Of a stretch of 64,000 bases of DNA, positions 8,134 to 16,675 are shown piece after piece (position 1 is the first letter of the stretch; each line of letters starts with the position of its first letter). The DNA comes from an uncultured Candidatus Entotheonella sp. (lineage in GTDB: Bacteria > Tectomicrobia > Entotheonellia > Entotheonellales > Entotheonellaceae): positions 2,837,489 through 2,901,488 of the forward strand of contig OY282375.1 in NCBI GenBank assembly GCA_958295825.1, given 5' to 3'. Made by a program: the position numbers and the translations under genes. The notes under the pieces are model-generated. The model saw nothing but the letters and a program-made list of their open reading frames with translations, ran no database searches and was not told where the DNA came from.

Positions 8134-9174
8134 ATGGGTCAGATGGGCTTTTTCGATGTCGAGAATCGCTACGCCGCTTTGGACGCCAAGCATGACCCCC
8201 TGGTGAAGATCAATGCCGTTGTGCCGTGGGAAGCATTCCGCAGCCGCCTGGAGAGCGTCTGGCGTAAGCCGCCCGACGAGCGCAAGTCGAACGCGGGGCG
8301 CCAACCTTGGGACGCCATCGTCATGTTCAAAGCCATCCTTCTGTGCGCCCTCTACAACCTGTCGGATGACCAAGGCGAGTACCAGATGCGCGACCGCCTG
8401 TCCTTCGTGCGCTTCCTGGGCTTGGCCCTTGAAGACAAGGCGCCGGACGCCAAGACCGTGTGGCTCTACCGTGAGCAGTTGTCACAGGCTGGCCTCATGG
8501 AGGCCTTGTTCGAGGATGTCGACGCTTACCTGAAAAGCCAAGGCTACCGAGCGATGGGCGGCCAGATCATCGATGCTTCGATTGTGGCGGTTCCCATTCA
8601 ACGCAATCGTCGTGACGAAAACGAGCACGTCAAGCGCGGTGAGCTACCCGAGGCCTGGACTGACAAGCCGGCCAAGCGTCGGCAAAAGGACAGGGATGCG
8701 CGTTGGACAAAGAAGCACGGCAAGAGCCACTACGGCTACAAGAACCACGTCACCGTTGACCGTCGGCACAAACTGATCCGGCGTTACCGGGTGACGACGG
8801 CGGCGGTCCACGACAGCCAGGTCCTTGAGGAGTTGTTGACGTCGGACAACACGGCACGCGGCGTCTGGGCGGATAGCGCCTACCGGTCGAAAGACATTGA
8901 AGCAAAGGTGAAAGCCAAGGGCCTGACAAGTCGGATACACCGCAAGGCTTCTCGTAACCGTCCGTTGCATGCTTGGGAGAAAGCGGGCAACCGGCGTCGT
9001 TGCCGGTTTCGAGCACGGGTAGAGCATGTCTTCGGCGCGCAGCAAAACGACATGGGCGGGACGCTGGTTCGCAGTATCGGACTTGTACGAGCGAGGGCGC
9101 GGATAGGTCTCAAGAACCTCGCTTACAACATGCGGCGTCTGGTTCAATTGCAACGTCTGGCGAGGGTAGGTTAA
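8134..9174 (+). CDS. IS5-family transposase (IS-B), intact
   Basis: A 346-residue DDE transposase. An N-terminal DUF772-type region (VVPWEAFRSRLE, WDAIVMFKAILLCALYNLSD) is followed by the catalytic core: Asp in GGQIIDASIV, Asp in GVWADSAYRSKD and Glu in RARVEHVFG, with the HYGYKNH motif between. The ATG at 8134 follows GGAGGAG; an in-frame TTG six bases earlier is less likely. No frameshift is seen, so this element may be active. Confidence 0.93.
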   Translation: MGQMGFFDVENRYAALDAKHDPLVKINAVVPWEAFRSRLESVWRKPPDERKSNAGRQPWDAIVMFKAILLCALYNLSDDQGEYQMRDRLSFVRFLGLALEDKAPDAKTVWLYREQLSQAGLMEALFEDVDAYLKSQGYRAMGGQIIDASIVAVPIQRNRRDENEHVKRGELPEAWTDKPAKRRQKDRDARWTKKHGKSHYGYKNHVTVDRRHKLIRRYRVTTAAVHDSQVLEELLTSDNTARGVWADSAYRSKDIEAKVKAKGLTSRIHRKASRNRPLHAWEKAGNRRRCRFRARVEHVFGAQQNDMGGTLVRSIGLVRARARIGLKNLAYNMRRLVQLQRLARVG

Positions 9175-9242
9175 GCGCCAAGGGTGCGGAAGGGTACGCC
9201 GGATGTCCCATTGACAGGCGAATCCCCCCTGAACAGCCGAGT

Positions 9243-9503
9243 TCATTTTCCGCCACGTGCCAGCGAATTGCCAACCCTGTCATCTTTGACCGTTCGCGGG
9301 CATTTTTCGAGGCGCCCGCAAGGGCTTTCGTCATTCACTGAGCGAGACGAAAGCCCTTGCCATGTTGCACAGGAATTCTGGCACAAACCAAAAACACAGG
9401 AATACTGGCAAAACTGCCAGATATCCTGTGGTTCTACAATAGTGCGCATACGCTCAAACAGCTCCTTACGGGTCTTGGGCGGACTGCCCGGGAAGTCGGT
9501 CAT
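9243..9503 (-). CDS. Small hypothetical protein following the methyltransferase, tail within IS-B
   Basis: An 86-codon frame whose ATG (9503) overlaps the methyltransferase stop as ATGA. It begins MTDFPGSPPKTRKELFERMR and IVEPQDIWQF, which looks like genuine coding sequence. The last part, beyond about 9364, lies in the end of IS-B. Without IS-B the frame would close after about 48 codons (joining TAG at the left CATG). It could be the third gene of the transposase-methyltransferase operon or the start of a lost restriction enzyme. Function unknown. Confidence 0.45.
   Translation of the reverse strand: MTDFPGSPPKTRKELFERMRTIVEPQDIWQFCQYSCVFGLCQNSCATWQGLSSRSVNDESPCGRLEKCPRTVKDDRVGNSLARGGK
9318..9360. 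repeat. 15-bp perfect hairpin at the right end of IS-B
   Basis: GCAAGGGCTTTCGTC at 9318-9332 pairs exactly with 9346-9360 across a 13-base loop. The outer arm is part of the IS-B terminal repeat. No T-run follows, so it is more likely a transposase-binding or end structure than a terminator. Confidence 0.75.
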
Positions 9504-10289
9504 CGGATCATCCTTCTGACAGCGTTGATTCGCTCGCTTGCCAGCTTGCAGTAATCAGCAGAGATTTCCATGCCGATCCATGCCCGACGCGCCATCTCCG
9601 CAGCCATTGCCGTGGTGCCTGAACCGATGAACGGATCAAGGACGATCTGCCTAGTTGTAGAATTGATGCAACGCTGTGCAAGCTCGACCGGAAAGGGCGC
9701 GGGATGTGGGTTGTTGGCTTCCTGGGGAATGCGCCACACGTCGCCAAGCGCATTTGCCTTCGGCGCGAGGCGAAAGTTGGGCTTGGCAATCAGATAGATG
9801 ACTTCATAACGTGGGCAAGAAGTAGCCAGGATTAAAGTTCAGGCCGCCGCTACGTTGCCAGATGATGATCTGGCGCACGGGAAAGCCCTGTACGATGTCC
9901 GCCCTGTCTTGTAGCAGGCCACCTTGTACACGCCACTTGTGGTTGTAGAATATAGTGCCGTCTTCTCTGAGCACGCGCATCATGGCGCGCAAGCAACCCT
10001 GCTGCCAGGCTACGTATTCATCGTGCGGCATGGCGTCGTTGTGCACGGCGTAGCCCTTCACCAGTTCTGCTCTCTCCCATTTGCCGCCGCGCCCGTTCTT
10101 CAAGCCGTTACCCGTGCTGTTCCTGATGTTATATGGCGGACTGGTGACAATCACGTCCACAGAACCAACTGGCATCTTGTCCATGAGTTTCACGCAATCC
10201 CCGTGATGCACCTTGCTGAGCCATTGCCCCATGATCTCCGGGTTGACGCGCGTCATGGCTTGTTTCAGAACCCTGTTCATGTTCATCAT
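9500..10289 (-). pseudogene. Beta-class DNA methyltransferase, one frameshift
   Basis: S-adenosylmethionine-dependent DNA (N4-cytosine or N6-adenine) methyltransferase with the beta-class motif order: catalytic TSPPYN near the N-terminus (after VHHGDCVKLMDKMPVGSVD) and the AdoMet site DPFIGSGTTAMAAE near the C-terminus. The TSPPY form favours N4-cytosine. The ATG at 10289 overlaps the transposase stop by four bases. Reading shifts frame at about 9808, where ACGTTATGAA appears in place of ACGTATGAA (one extra T). The family's expected TYEVIYLIAKP continues after that. About 262 codons if the extra T is removed. Correcting it would give a complete enzyme. Confidence 0.82.
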
Positions 10290-11125
10290 TGGACAAGCCT
10301 CTGATAAGTGAGCCGGATACCAGCTGACGATCCCAGAATCACGTCCATGCGCTGCGCATTCGTCAGCCCCATCATGTTCCATCGGGCACTCGATTCGTGC
10401 ATATACCGATGCAGGTGCTTCCAACTGAAGTGATGGAAGATACCGACATAGCTGCGCTTCACGATGGCCCAAAAGGACTCCATGCCGTTGGTGTGCACCT
10501 TGTCTCTCACGTATTCGCCATGCCCGTGATTGACGCTTTCATGGCTGTATCCGGCCAAGTCGTCATACACCAGGGCTTCATCCGTGTAGAGCGTCGCACC
10601 TTCAATGACATTGGAACGGATAAAGTGATGCAGGGTTCGCCGATTCACGCTGGTTACAGGAACAGCCTTGATCTTCCCACGGCGGGAGCGAAGCCCAGCC
10701 ACCGATGCCTTACCCACAGGCCCGCGTCCGGTACGCAGTTTTTTGTTGGCGTGCTTGTTGGCTTCCTTGCCGCCGATGTAAGTCTCATCGGCTTCAACTT
10801 CGCCATCCAGCGGCCCGGCCTTATCGTTCAGCATGCGCATGACGGCGCGTGAGCGGCTGAGCATGAACCAGGCGGTTTTCTGGGTGACGCCGACTTCGCG
10901 CGCCAGCTGGGTGGAAGCAATGCCCTTGCGGTTGGAGGCCATCAGCCAAGCGTCGGCAAACCACTTGCGCAGCTTGACAGGGCTGTCTTCAAAGATGGTG
11001 TTCTTGCGGACGCTGAATTCGCGCTTGCAGTCGGCGCACTTGTAGACATGTCGTCGTTTGATGGCGTAGAACTTTCGACAGCAGCCACACCATTGGCAAA
11101 GGCTATCATATTCCTTGGTGTTCAT
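10286..11125 (-). CDS. IS1595-family (ISXO2-like) transposase, intact
   Basis: A 279-residue DDE transposase. An N-terminal zinc ribbon (CQWC and CADC) is followed by the basic stretch VRKNTIFEDSP, a helix-turn-helix region (STQLAREVGVTQKTAWFML), then VEADETYIGGK (first Asp), TLYTDEALVYDDL (second Asp) and HTNGMESFWAIVK (Glu), with HHFSWKHLHRY near the end. Its stop overlaps the start of the methyltransferase gene, implying coupled translation. Its start abuts the IS630 orfB stop. Members of this family are known to carry passenger genes. Confidence 0.92.
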   Translation of the reverse strand: MNTKEYDSLCQWCGCCRKFYAIKRRHVYKCADCKREFSVRKNTIFEDSPVKLRKWFADAWLMASNRKGIASTQLAREVGVTQKTAWFMLSRSRAVMRMLNDKAGPLDGEVEADETYIGGKEANKHANKKLRTGRGPVGKASVAGLRSRRGKIKAVPVTSVNRRTLHHFIRSNVIEGATLYTDEALVYDDLAGYSHESVNHGHGEYVRDKVHTNGMESFWAIVKRSYVGIFHHFSWKHLHRYMHESSARWNMMGLTNAQRMDVILGSSAGIRLTYQRLVQ

Positions 11126-11773
11126 GGCTGTGTCTCCCTCTTACACAACCAATATAATGCCAATTGTTGTGTCAAGTATGTAATTCCCCTTGTGAAGTAG
11201 TTGGCGCATTCCTCAGGTGAAAACGCCTCCAGGGCCGTGGCGATGCCCGACTCCAGGCCGTCAACGGTGTGTGCTGCAGCCTTGCGAAGCAACGCCTTGA
11301 GCTTCGCATACGCTTGCTCAATCGGATTGAAATCCGGTGAGTACGGCGGCAGGTACAACAGCGTGGCTCCCGACTCGCCGAGCGCTTCGCGGACCCCTTG
11401 AACTTTGTGAGCCGCAAGGTTATCCAGCACAACGATGTCGCCGACGCGAAGACTCGGACCCAATAGGGTGCTGGCGTAGGCACGAAAGGCGGCGCCATCC
11501 ATGGCGCCGTCGATGACCATGAGCGCCGTGAGACCATCCAGACGCAAGCCGCACACCAGCGTGGTGGTCTTCCAATGACCGTGTGGAACGGACGCCCGGC
11601 AACGCTTGCCGCGCGGCGAACGGCCCCGCCGCCTGGTCATGTTGGTAGTCGCTCCGGTCTCATCGATAAAGACGAGCTTGGTCGCCTCAAGCCTGGGCTG
11701 CATGGCAGCCCAGGCTTGTCGCCTTGCGGCTATGTCATCACGCTCCTGCTCACGGGCGTGCGCCGTCTTTTTT
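11122..11773 (-). CDS. IS630-family transposase orfB (reached by -1 frameshift), C-terminus replaced
   Basis: Catalytic half of an IS630/Tc1-like DDE transposase: KLVFIDETGATTNM (first Asp), VVLDNLAAHKV (second Asp) and YLPPYSPDFNPIEQAYAKLK (Glu). In frame from the A7 site the reading is LKKKTAHAREQERDD into AMQPRLEATK. Family proteins usually end soon after ECANYF; here the frame runs on through TRGITYLTQQ into element 1 and stops at 11122. So the last few native residues were probably lost when element 1 inserted. An internal ATG at 11703 is also available. Confidence 0.8.
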
Positions 11774-12116
11774 TCAACGTGATGCCGTGGCGTCGGAAGA
11801 ACTCGTGCAGGGTGCTGATGGCGAAGGTCTCACCCCGCTCGCTGCGCAGGCGTTGTTGGAGTTCGGCGAGGGTGACGTCGGGCGTCTGGTGTATGGCAGC
11901 CCTGAGAAAGTCGGCCTGTGCTTCGATGCGCCTGGAGCGACGGCCGCCGCCACAGGGTTTTGCCTGGGTGCGTCCGGTGCTGAGGTAGGCCTGCATCCAC
12001 CTGACGGCGCTGGCGGCACTGATACCGAATCGTTTGGCGGCGGCGTTTCGTGACAGGCCGCTTTCGACGGCTCGGATGACGCGCAGTCGGAGGTCTTGAG
12101 ACAGGTAAGCTGCCAT
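11730..12116 (-). CDS. IS630-family transposase orfA (DNA-binding half)
   Basis: A 128-residue protein with tandem helix-turn-helix domains: LSQDLRLRVIRAVESGLSRNAAAKRFGISAASAVRWM, then TLAELQQRLR and ISTLHEFFRRHGITLKK. The ATG at 12116 follows AGGAGACC. It ends shortly after an A7G slip site, from which a -1 frameshift fuses it to orfB to make the full transposase. Confidence 0.85.
   Translation of the reverse strand: MAAYLSQDLRLRVIRAVESGLSRNAAAKRFGISAASAVRWMQAYLSTGRTQAKPCGGGRRSRRIEAQADFLRAAIHQTPDVTLAELQQRLRSERGETFAISTLHEFFRRHGITLKKRRRTPVSRSVMT
11767..11774 (-). other. A AAA AAG slippery heptamer, predicted programmed -1 frameshift
   Basis: On the minus strand the sequence TTGAAAAAAAGACGG lies where orfA and orfB overlap. 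Slipping back one base gives LKKKTAHAREQ, which continues directly into orfB. This is the usual site type for IS630-like and IS3-like elements. Confidence 0.75.
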
Positions 12117-12222
12117 GGTTGGAGGTCTCCTGTGGGAAAGCGGTAGGAAAGACGACTCAAGCTAGCCAGGATACCATGATAGTACAACTAGAATCGAAAT
12201 TGCTCTAGAGCACTTCCGCATC

Positions 12223-13065
12223 TAGGCTCAGGACCTATAAAAAGGTATCATGGGGCCTGTGATGAGAGTCAACACCCTGACGCCACAAGGAGAGCGATCA
12301 TGTCCGAGCACCACTTCTGGCTGTCCGACGACCCGTTTAACCGACTCAAACCCCTGTTACCCAACAAGGGGCGCGGCGTCCCACGCGTCGATGACCGAAA
12401 GGTCATCAGCGGTATCATCCACGTCATCCGCTATGGGCTGAAGTGGCGCGACGCGCCCGCCTGTTACGGACCCACAAGACACTCTACAATCGCATCGTGC
12501 GCTGGAGCAGGGCCGCGGTCTTCGACCGCATCTTCCAAGCCCTGGCTGCCGAAAGTACCGCCACCAAGACGGTCATGATCGATAGCACCCATCTCAAAGC
12601 GCATCGTACCGCCGCCAGCTTGCTGAAAAAGGGGGGCTTTCGCGCTGCATCGGACGCACCCGGGGCGGGCTGAACTCGAAGCTCCACGCCGTCTACGATG
12701 GCAAGCCCGTCGTGCTGCGGTTGACGGCGGGCCAAGTCAGCGACTACCGCGGGGCTGATACGGTACTTGAGGCCCTACCGAAAGCCGCTGTCCTGATAGC
12801 CGACAAGGGTTATGACAGCGACAGGTTGCGCGAGGCCCTTGCCGAACGTGGCATCAAGTCCTGCATTCCGGGCCGCGCCAAGCGCAAAGAGCCCATCATC
12901 TACGACACCGAGTTGTACAAGCGCCGTAACCTCATTGAGCGCCTGTTTGGCCGGCTCAAGGATTGTCGCCGCATCGCCACTCGTTACGACCGCTGTGCGC
13001 ATACGTTCTTCAGTGCCATCTGCATAGCTGCCACGGTTAGTTTCTAGTTATGAGTCCTGAGCCTA
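12223..13065 (+). mobile_element. IS-A copy 2
   Basis: An 843-bp copy with both terminal repeats (TAGGCTCAGGACC and AGTCCTGAGCCTA). It lies between the IS630 genes and the MITE-like palindrome. Edges read TCTA...CTAG. Confidence 0.92.
12300..13047 (+). pseudogene. IS-A transposase, at least two frameshifts
   Basis: Starts MSEHHFWLSDDPFNRLKPL. One C is missing in GGACCCACAAG near 12470 compared with the intact copy. A second shift occurs at the A5G6 tract (12629-12639), where the frame ends as FRAASDAPGAG. The remaining catalytic part (ADKGYDSDRLREAL, NLIERLFGRLKD) is intact in a third frame. The last codons end SF plus TAG instead of SFWL. Confidence 0.85.
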
Positions 13066-13087
13066 GAAGCCATCTCATAAATACTTC

Positions 13088-13235
13088 CGCAATCATAAGT
13101 TATGGGCTTAATAGTATGCCCTGCTGTGTACCTCGCGCAACCGCTCCAGGCGTGTCAAACCCTTTGCCGTCCAAGATTCCGGCATCGATCGCATCTGCAT
13201 GCGCGGGTACTTGATAGGCCCATAACTTATGATTG
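13088..13235. repeat. MITE-like palindromic element, 148 bp
   Basis: CGCAATCATAAGTTATGGGC at 13088-13107 is exactly inverted at 13216-13235. The similarity extends a few bases on each side with mismatches. The interior encodes no recognisable protein, though a short minus frame is open. It lies between IS-A copy 2 and the TRAP promoter. Confidence 0.75.
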
Positions 13236-13302
13236 CGAAAAAGAGAAAGGATGGGCGAGGTCGTCCTGATTCCGATACCGCAAAGGGCGGGGGCGACAGG
13301 GG

Positions 13303-13330
13303 TTGACAGGGGTTCAATCTTTGTTAGGAT
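13303..13330 (+). promoter_or_regulatory. Predicted sigma-70-type promoter of the TRAP operon
   Basis: TTGACA (13303-13308), 16-base spacer, TAGGAT (13325-13330), about 45 bases before the dctP start codon. Spacing and distance fit; not tested. Confidence 0.6.
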
Positions 13331-13374
13331 GGCGCACTTTTTTTGAGGAGACCTCACTCGAAGGAGAAGCGGGA

Positions 13375-14499
13375 ATGAGCAGACGGATGTGGGTAGGGGT
13401 GAGCAGTGCCCTGGTGGTGCTGGCACTCATGCTTGGCTTGGGTCCCGGGGAGGTGCCGGAGCCCCTGGCGCAGAGCAAAACACTTACGTTTCAAGCCAGT
13501 TGGCCGTCGGGCCTGACACTGTACGACAATTTCGAGATGTTCGCCGACAAGGTAGACAAAATGTCGGGCGGCCGGCTGAAGATTGACACGCTGCCCGCCG
13601 GCACCGTGGTGGGGCCGTTCGAGGTCCTCGACGCCACGGCACGCGGTGTCATCGACGGCGGCCACACAGCACCCGGCTACTACATCGGCAAGCACTGGGC
13701 TGCCGTGCCGCTGTCCCACGGACCGCTCTTCGGCATGGATACCATCGACATGTTCGGCTGGATATGGGAAGGCGGCGGCCTCGAACTGATCAACGAGTGG
13801 TACCAGGAAGTCTTGCGGCTCGACGTCGTCAGCTTTCCCATTCTGGCGGCGGCGCCGCAGGCACTGGGCTGGTTCAAGAAGCCTATCGACGGCTGGGACG
13901 ATTTCAAGGGCGTCAAGTTCCGCATCTACGGCATCGGTGCGGACGTGTTCAAAGAGGCGGGCATGACCGTCGTGACCCTGCCGGGCGCCGAAATCCTGCC
14001 GGCGGCTGAGCGCGGCGTCATCGACGGCGCCGAATGGGTCGGTGGCATCGAGGACCTCAAGCTCGGCTTCTACAACGTCTGGAAGTACCACTACACCCCC
14101 GGCATGCACGAACCCACCACCGTCGGCGACCTGCTGATCAACAAGAGCACTTGGGAGAGTCTGGCGCCCGACCTCCAGGAGATCGTGCGCGCCGCGACGC
14201 AGGCCACCTTCTTCCACTGGTGGGTGAGCTGGCAGCGCCAGAACGCCGAGGCGTACAAGGAGATGGTCGAGAAGCACGGCGTCGAGGTCCGCCGCACCCC
14301 CAACGACATCCTCGTCACCTTCCTGGAGACCTACGACAAAATCCTCCAGCAGAAGATGGCCGAGGACCCTTTCATCAAGCGCGTGGTCGATTCCCAGAAG
14401 GCGTATGCCTCATTGCTGGTTCCCTATCGGCGCTCCGTGTGGCCGCCGTACGAGTTCGCCAGCGACTACTACTGGAAAGACCTGATTTTCCTGAAGTAA
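13375..14499 (+). CDS. dctP: TRAP transporter solute-binding protein, DctP family
   Basis: Periplasmic substrate-binding protein of a tripartite ATP-independent transporter. 374 residues: a signal peptide with hydrophobic core (ALVVLALMLGLG) and likely cleavage near PLAQS, then FQASWPSGLTLYDNFEMFADKV and the typical AAERGVIDGAEWVGG region that forms the substrate pocket. The long C-terminal helix (FLETYDKILQQKM) is typical. Start ATG at 13375 with AAGGAG. The many Trp/Tyr residues and the YxxGKHWAAVPL type resemble subfamilies reported to bind mannitol/chloroaromatic or keto-acid ligands, but the ligand cannot be called. Confidence 0.9.
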   Translation: MSRRMWVGVSSALVVLALMLGLGPGEVPEPLAQSKTLTFQASWPSGLTLYDNFEMFADKVDKMSGGRLKIDTLPAGTVVGPFEVLDATARGVIDGGHTAPGYYIGKHWAAVPLSHGPLFGMDTIDMFGWIWEGGGLELINEWYQEVLRLDVVSFPILAAAPQALGWFKKPIDGWDDFKGVKFRIYGIGADVFKEAGMTVVTLPGAEILPAAERGVIDGAEWVGGIEDLKLGFYNVWKYHYTPGMHEPTTVGDLLINKSTWESLAPDLQEIVRAATQATFFHWWVSWQRQNAEAYKEMVEKHGVEVRRTPNDILVTFLETYDKILQQKMAEDPFIKRVVDSQKAYASLLVPYRRSVWPPYEFASDYYWKDLIFLK

Positions 14500-14526
14500 G
14501 GAAAGCCCTTTGAGAGTGAGGTGACA

Positions 14527-14568
14527 ACACGCCCAGGGCCGGTTGTGCACAAACGGGCCTGGGCGTGT
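14527..14568 (+). terminator. Strong hairpin between dctP and dctQ
   Basis: ACACGCCCAGG (14527-14537) pairs perfectly with CCTGGGCGTGT (14558-14568) over a 20-base loop. No T-run follows. It most likely stabilises the dctP message or partly blocks readthrough, so the binding protein is made in excess over the membrane subunits. Confidence 0.6.
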
Positions 14569-14608
14569 GAGCGTCTATCTTTTCCCGCTGCCAGGATGGG
14601 AGCCCAGT

Positions 14609-15208
14609 ATGGTTGCTGAAAACGAGACCGTATCCCCGCAAGAGGTGCCGCCCAAGGCATTGATTCTTGCGGTGCGCATCATCGATACCGTCATCGGGCG
14701 GGGATCGGGCCTGCTCTTTGCCGGGCTTGTGCTGCCCATGGTGGGCGGCTTGTGCTACGAGGTTTTCGCCCGCTATCTCTTCAACGCGCCCACCATCTGG
14801 GCCTATGACGTGACGTACATCCTGTATGGTTCTCACTTCATGCTGGGGGCCGCCTACACCCTGTACAAAGGCAACCACATCCGCACCGACATGCTGTACG
14901 AGAACTTCACCGTGCAATGGAAAGGCATCGTGGACGCAAGCATGTACCTGGTGTTTTTCTTCCCGGGGATGCTTTTCTTCATGTTCGCCGGCTGGGATGA
15001 GGCGATGCATTCGTGGGGAATTGGCGAGCGCTCGGACGCCAGCCCGTGGCGGCCGATCATCTACCCATTCAAAACCGTCGTGCCCGTCGCCGCGGCCCTC
15101 CTGATCACCCAAGGGGTCTCGGAGTTCCTCAAGAGCGCGTACGCCGCCATTAAAGGCGAACCCCTCATTGAAAGCGAACCCCCCGTTCTGAGAGGCGACA
15201 TCCTATGA
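14609..15208 (+). CDS. dctQ: TRAP transporter small membrane subunit DctQ
   Basis: A 199-residue integral membrane protein with four predicted helices: LLFAGLVLPMVGGLCYEVF, IWAYDVTYILYGSHFMLGA, IVDASMYLVFFFPGMLFFMF and VPVAAALLITQGVSEF. The motif NHIRTDMLYE (IRxD) is characteristic of DctQ. The ATG at 14609 has GGGAG 7 bases ahead; the longer open frame upstream includes the hairpin and is unlikely to be coding. Its stop overlaps the dctM start by four bases (ATGA). Confidence 0.9.
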   Translation: MVAENETVSPQEVPPKALILAVRIIDTVIGRGSGLLFAGLVLPMVGGLCYEVFARYLFNAPTIWAYDVTYILYGSHFMLGAAYTLYKGNHIRTDMLYENFTVQWKGIVDASMYLVFFFPGMLFFMFAGWDEAMHSWGIGERSDASPWRPIIYPFKTVVPVAAALLITQGVSEFLKSAYAAIKGEPLIESEPPVLRGDIL

Positions 15209-16566
15209 ATCCGGAATATCTTGGCCTGATCCTTCTCGTCGCCCTCATCACGTGTATTTTCATTGGCTTTCCGATTGCCTTCACCCTGATCATCCTGGCC
15301 GTCGTGTTCGGGTACATCGGCTTCGGCAAAGTAGTCTTCTTCCTGATGTTCTTCCAGACTTGGCAAATCATGAAAGAGGAGACCCTGGCCGCCGTGCCTC
15401 TATTCATATTCATGGGGCACATTCTGGAACAGGCGGGGCTGATGGAGCGCCTCTTTCTGTCGTTCCAGTTCATCCTGGCGCGAGTTAAGGGCTCACTGTT
15501 TCTCGGCGTGCTGTTTGTGTCAACGATTTTTGCCACGGCGACCGGCATTATCGGCGCTTCCGTCACCGTCATGGGGTTGCTGGCTGCGCCGGCGATGATG
15601 CGCAGCCGTTACAACACGGCGCTGTCCGCTGGTGTCATCACGGCCGGCGGCTGCCTGGGTATCCTGATTCCGCCCAGTGTGTTGCTGGTCGTCCTGGGAC
15701 CGGTGGTCGGGGTGTCCGTGGTACAGCTTTTCGCCGCGGCGATCGTGCCGGGTCTTATCCTGTCCGGGCTGTATTTCGGCTACACGTTCATTCGCTGCCA
15801 GATCAATCCGGACCTCGGGCCGCCGCTGCCGCCCGAGGAGCAGCCGGAGTCTTTCTGGATCGTTATTCGCGAATTCTTCCTGGGCATCGTGCCGCTGGCG
15901 GTTGTCGTGTTTGCCTCCCTGGGCAGCATCATCGCCGGGCTCGCAACGCCGACCGAAGCGGCTGCCATGGCCGCCTTGGGCGCCCTCTTGCTGACCGCGT
16001 TGTACGGGCGGCTGAATTGGTCCATGCTACGCGAGGCGACCCTGAGCACCCTCGGCACTTCCAGCATGGTGCTGTTCCTGGCCGTAGCCTCGAACATCTA
16101 CGGATCCGTATTCGCCCGCTTGGGCACGGCGACGCTCATCACCGATACGATGATCGCCTTGCCGGTGTCGCCAATGGCCATGATCATCATCCTGATGGCG
16201 GTGATTTTCGTGCTCGGTTGGCCGCTGGAATGGCCGGCCATCGTGTTGATCTTCGTGCCGATCTTCCTCCCCGTCGTCGAAGCCCTGCAGCAGAACCCGG
16301 ACAACCCGCTGCTGCCGGGTATCGAACCGCAGCATGCTATGGTGTGGTTCTGTACCCTGGTGGCGGTGAACCTGCAGACGGCCTTCCTCTCACCGCCGGT
16401 AGCGATGGCCGCTTACTACCTCAAAGGCGTTGCGCCGGAGTGGGAGCTGTCGGACATCTACAACGGCATGCTGCAGTTCATGATCCTGCAGGTCGTGGGC
16501 CTGCTGGTCGTGCTGTTATACCCGGAGGTGGCCCTGTGGCTGCCCAGAGTAATTTTCGGAGGATAG
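15205..16566 (+). CDS. dctM: TRAP transporter large permease subunit DctM
   Basis: A 453-residue multi-pass permease that carries out sodium- or proton-driven transport with DctQ. Motifs: FIGFPIAFTLIILAVVFGY, VPLFIFMGHILEQAG, ASVTVMGLLAAPAMM, AGGCLGILIPPSVLLVVLGP and LATPTEAAAMAALGALLLT, all matching the DctM signature regions. Eleven to thirteen hydrophobic segments. Overlaps dctQ by ATGA, completing dctPQM. The next mobile element begins 41 bases after the stop. Confidence 0.93.
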   Translation: MNPEYLGLILLVALITCIFIGFPIAFTLIILAVVFGYIGFGKVVFFLMFFQTWQIMKEETLAAVPLFIFMGHILEQAGLMERLFLSFQFILARVKGSLFLGVLFVSTIFATATGIIGASVTVMGLLAAPAMMRSRYNTALSAGVITAGGCLGILIPPSVLLVVLGPVVGVSVVQLFAAAIVPGLILSGLYFGYTFIRCQINPDLGPPLPPEEQPESFWIVIREFFLGIVPLAVVVFASLGSIIAGLATPTEAAAMAALGALLLTALYGRLNWSMLREATLSTLGTSSMVLFLAVASNIYGSVFARLGTATLITDTMIALPVSPMAMIIILMAVIFVLGWPLEWPAIVLIFVPIFLPVVEALQQNPDNPLLPGIEPQHAMVWFCTLVAVNLQTAFLSPPVAMAAYYLKGVAPEWELSDIYNGMLQFMILQVVGLLVVLLYPEVALWLPRVIFGG

Positions 16567-16675
16567 GACTGAGTTTGGTAAGTGTTCCGGGTCGGAATAA
16601 AGAGAACAATTAGTAGTTACAGGCTTAACAATTCAGACATGTAAGGTAGTACCTTCTCTTGTAGGAGGTGATGCC

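Larger units (their letters stand above)
8045..9364 (+). mobile_element. IS-B, an IS5-family insertion sequence
   Basis: About 1.3 kb with outer inverted repeats: CATGGCAAGGGC at 8045-8056 and its reverse complement at 9353-9364. CATG on both sides may be a 4-bp target duplication. It contains one intact transposase. Only one copy is seen here. It separates the nuclease pseudogene from the methyltransferase cluster. Confidence 0.7.
9365..11190 (-). mobile_element. IS1595-type element 1 with a DNA methyltransferase passenger (approximate limits)
   Basis: Minus-strand order: transposase, DNA methyltransferase, small orf, each joined to the next by an ATGA overlap. Upstream of the transposase the sequence AATTACATACTTGACA, near 11185-11170, resembles the AATTACA start of the second transposase-methyltransferase element at 19294. 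It also interrupts the 3' end of the IS630 orfB. The far end is not identified and may have been removed by IS-B. Confidence 0.5.

Noticed and set aside
9318..9360. Rho-independent terminator
   Set aside because: The stem is strong but has no T-run and coincides with the IS-B terminal repeat.
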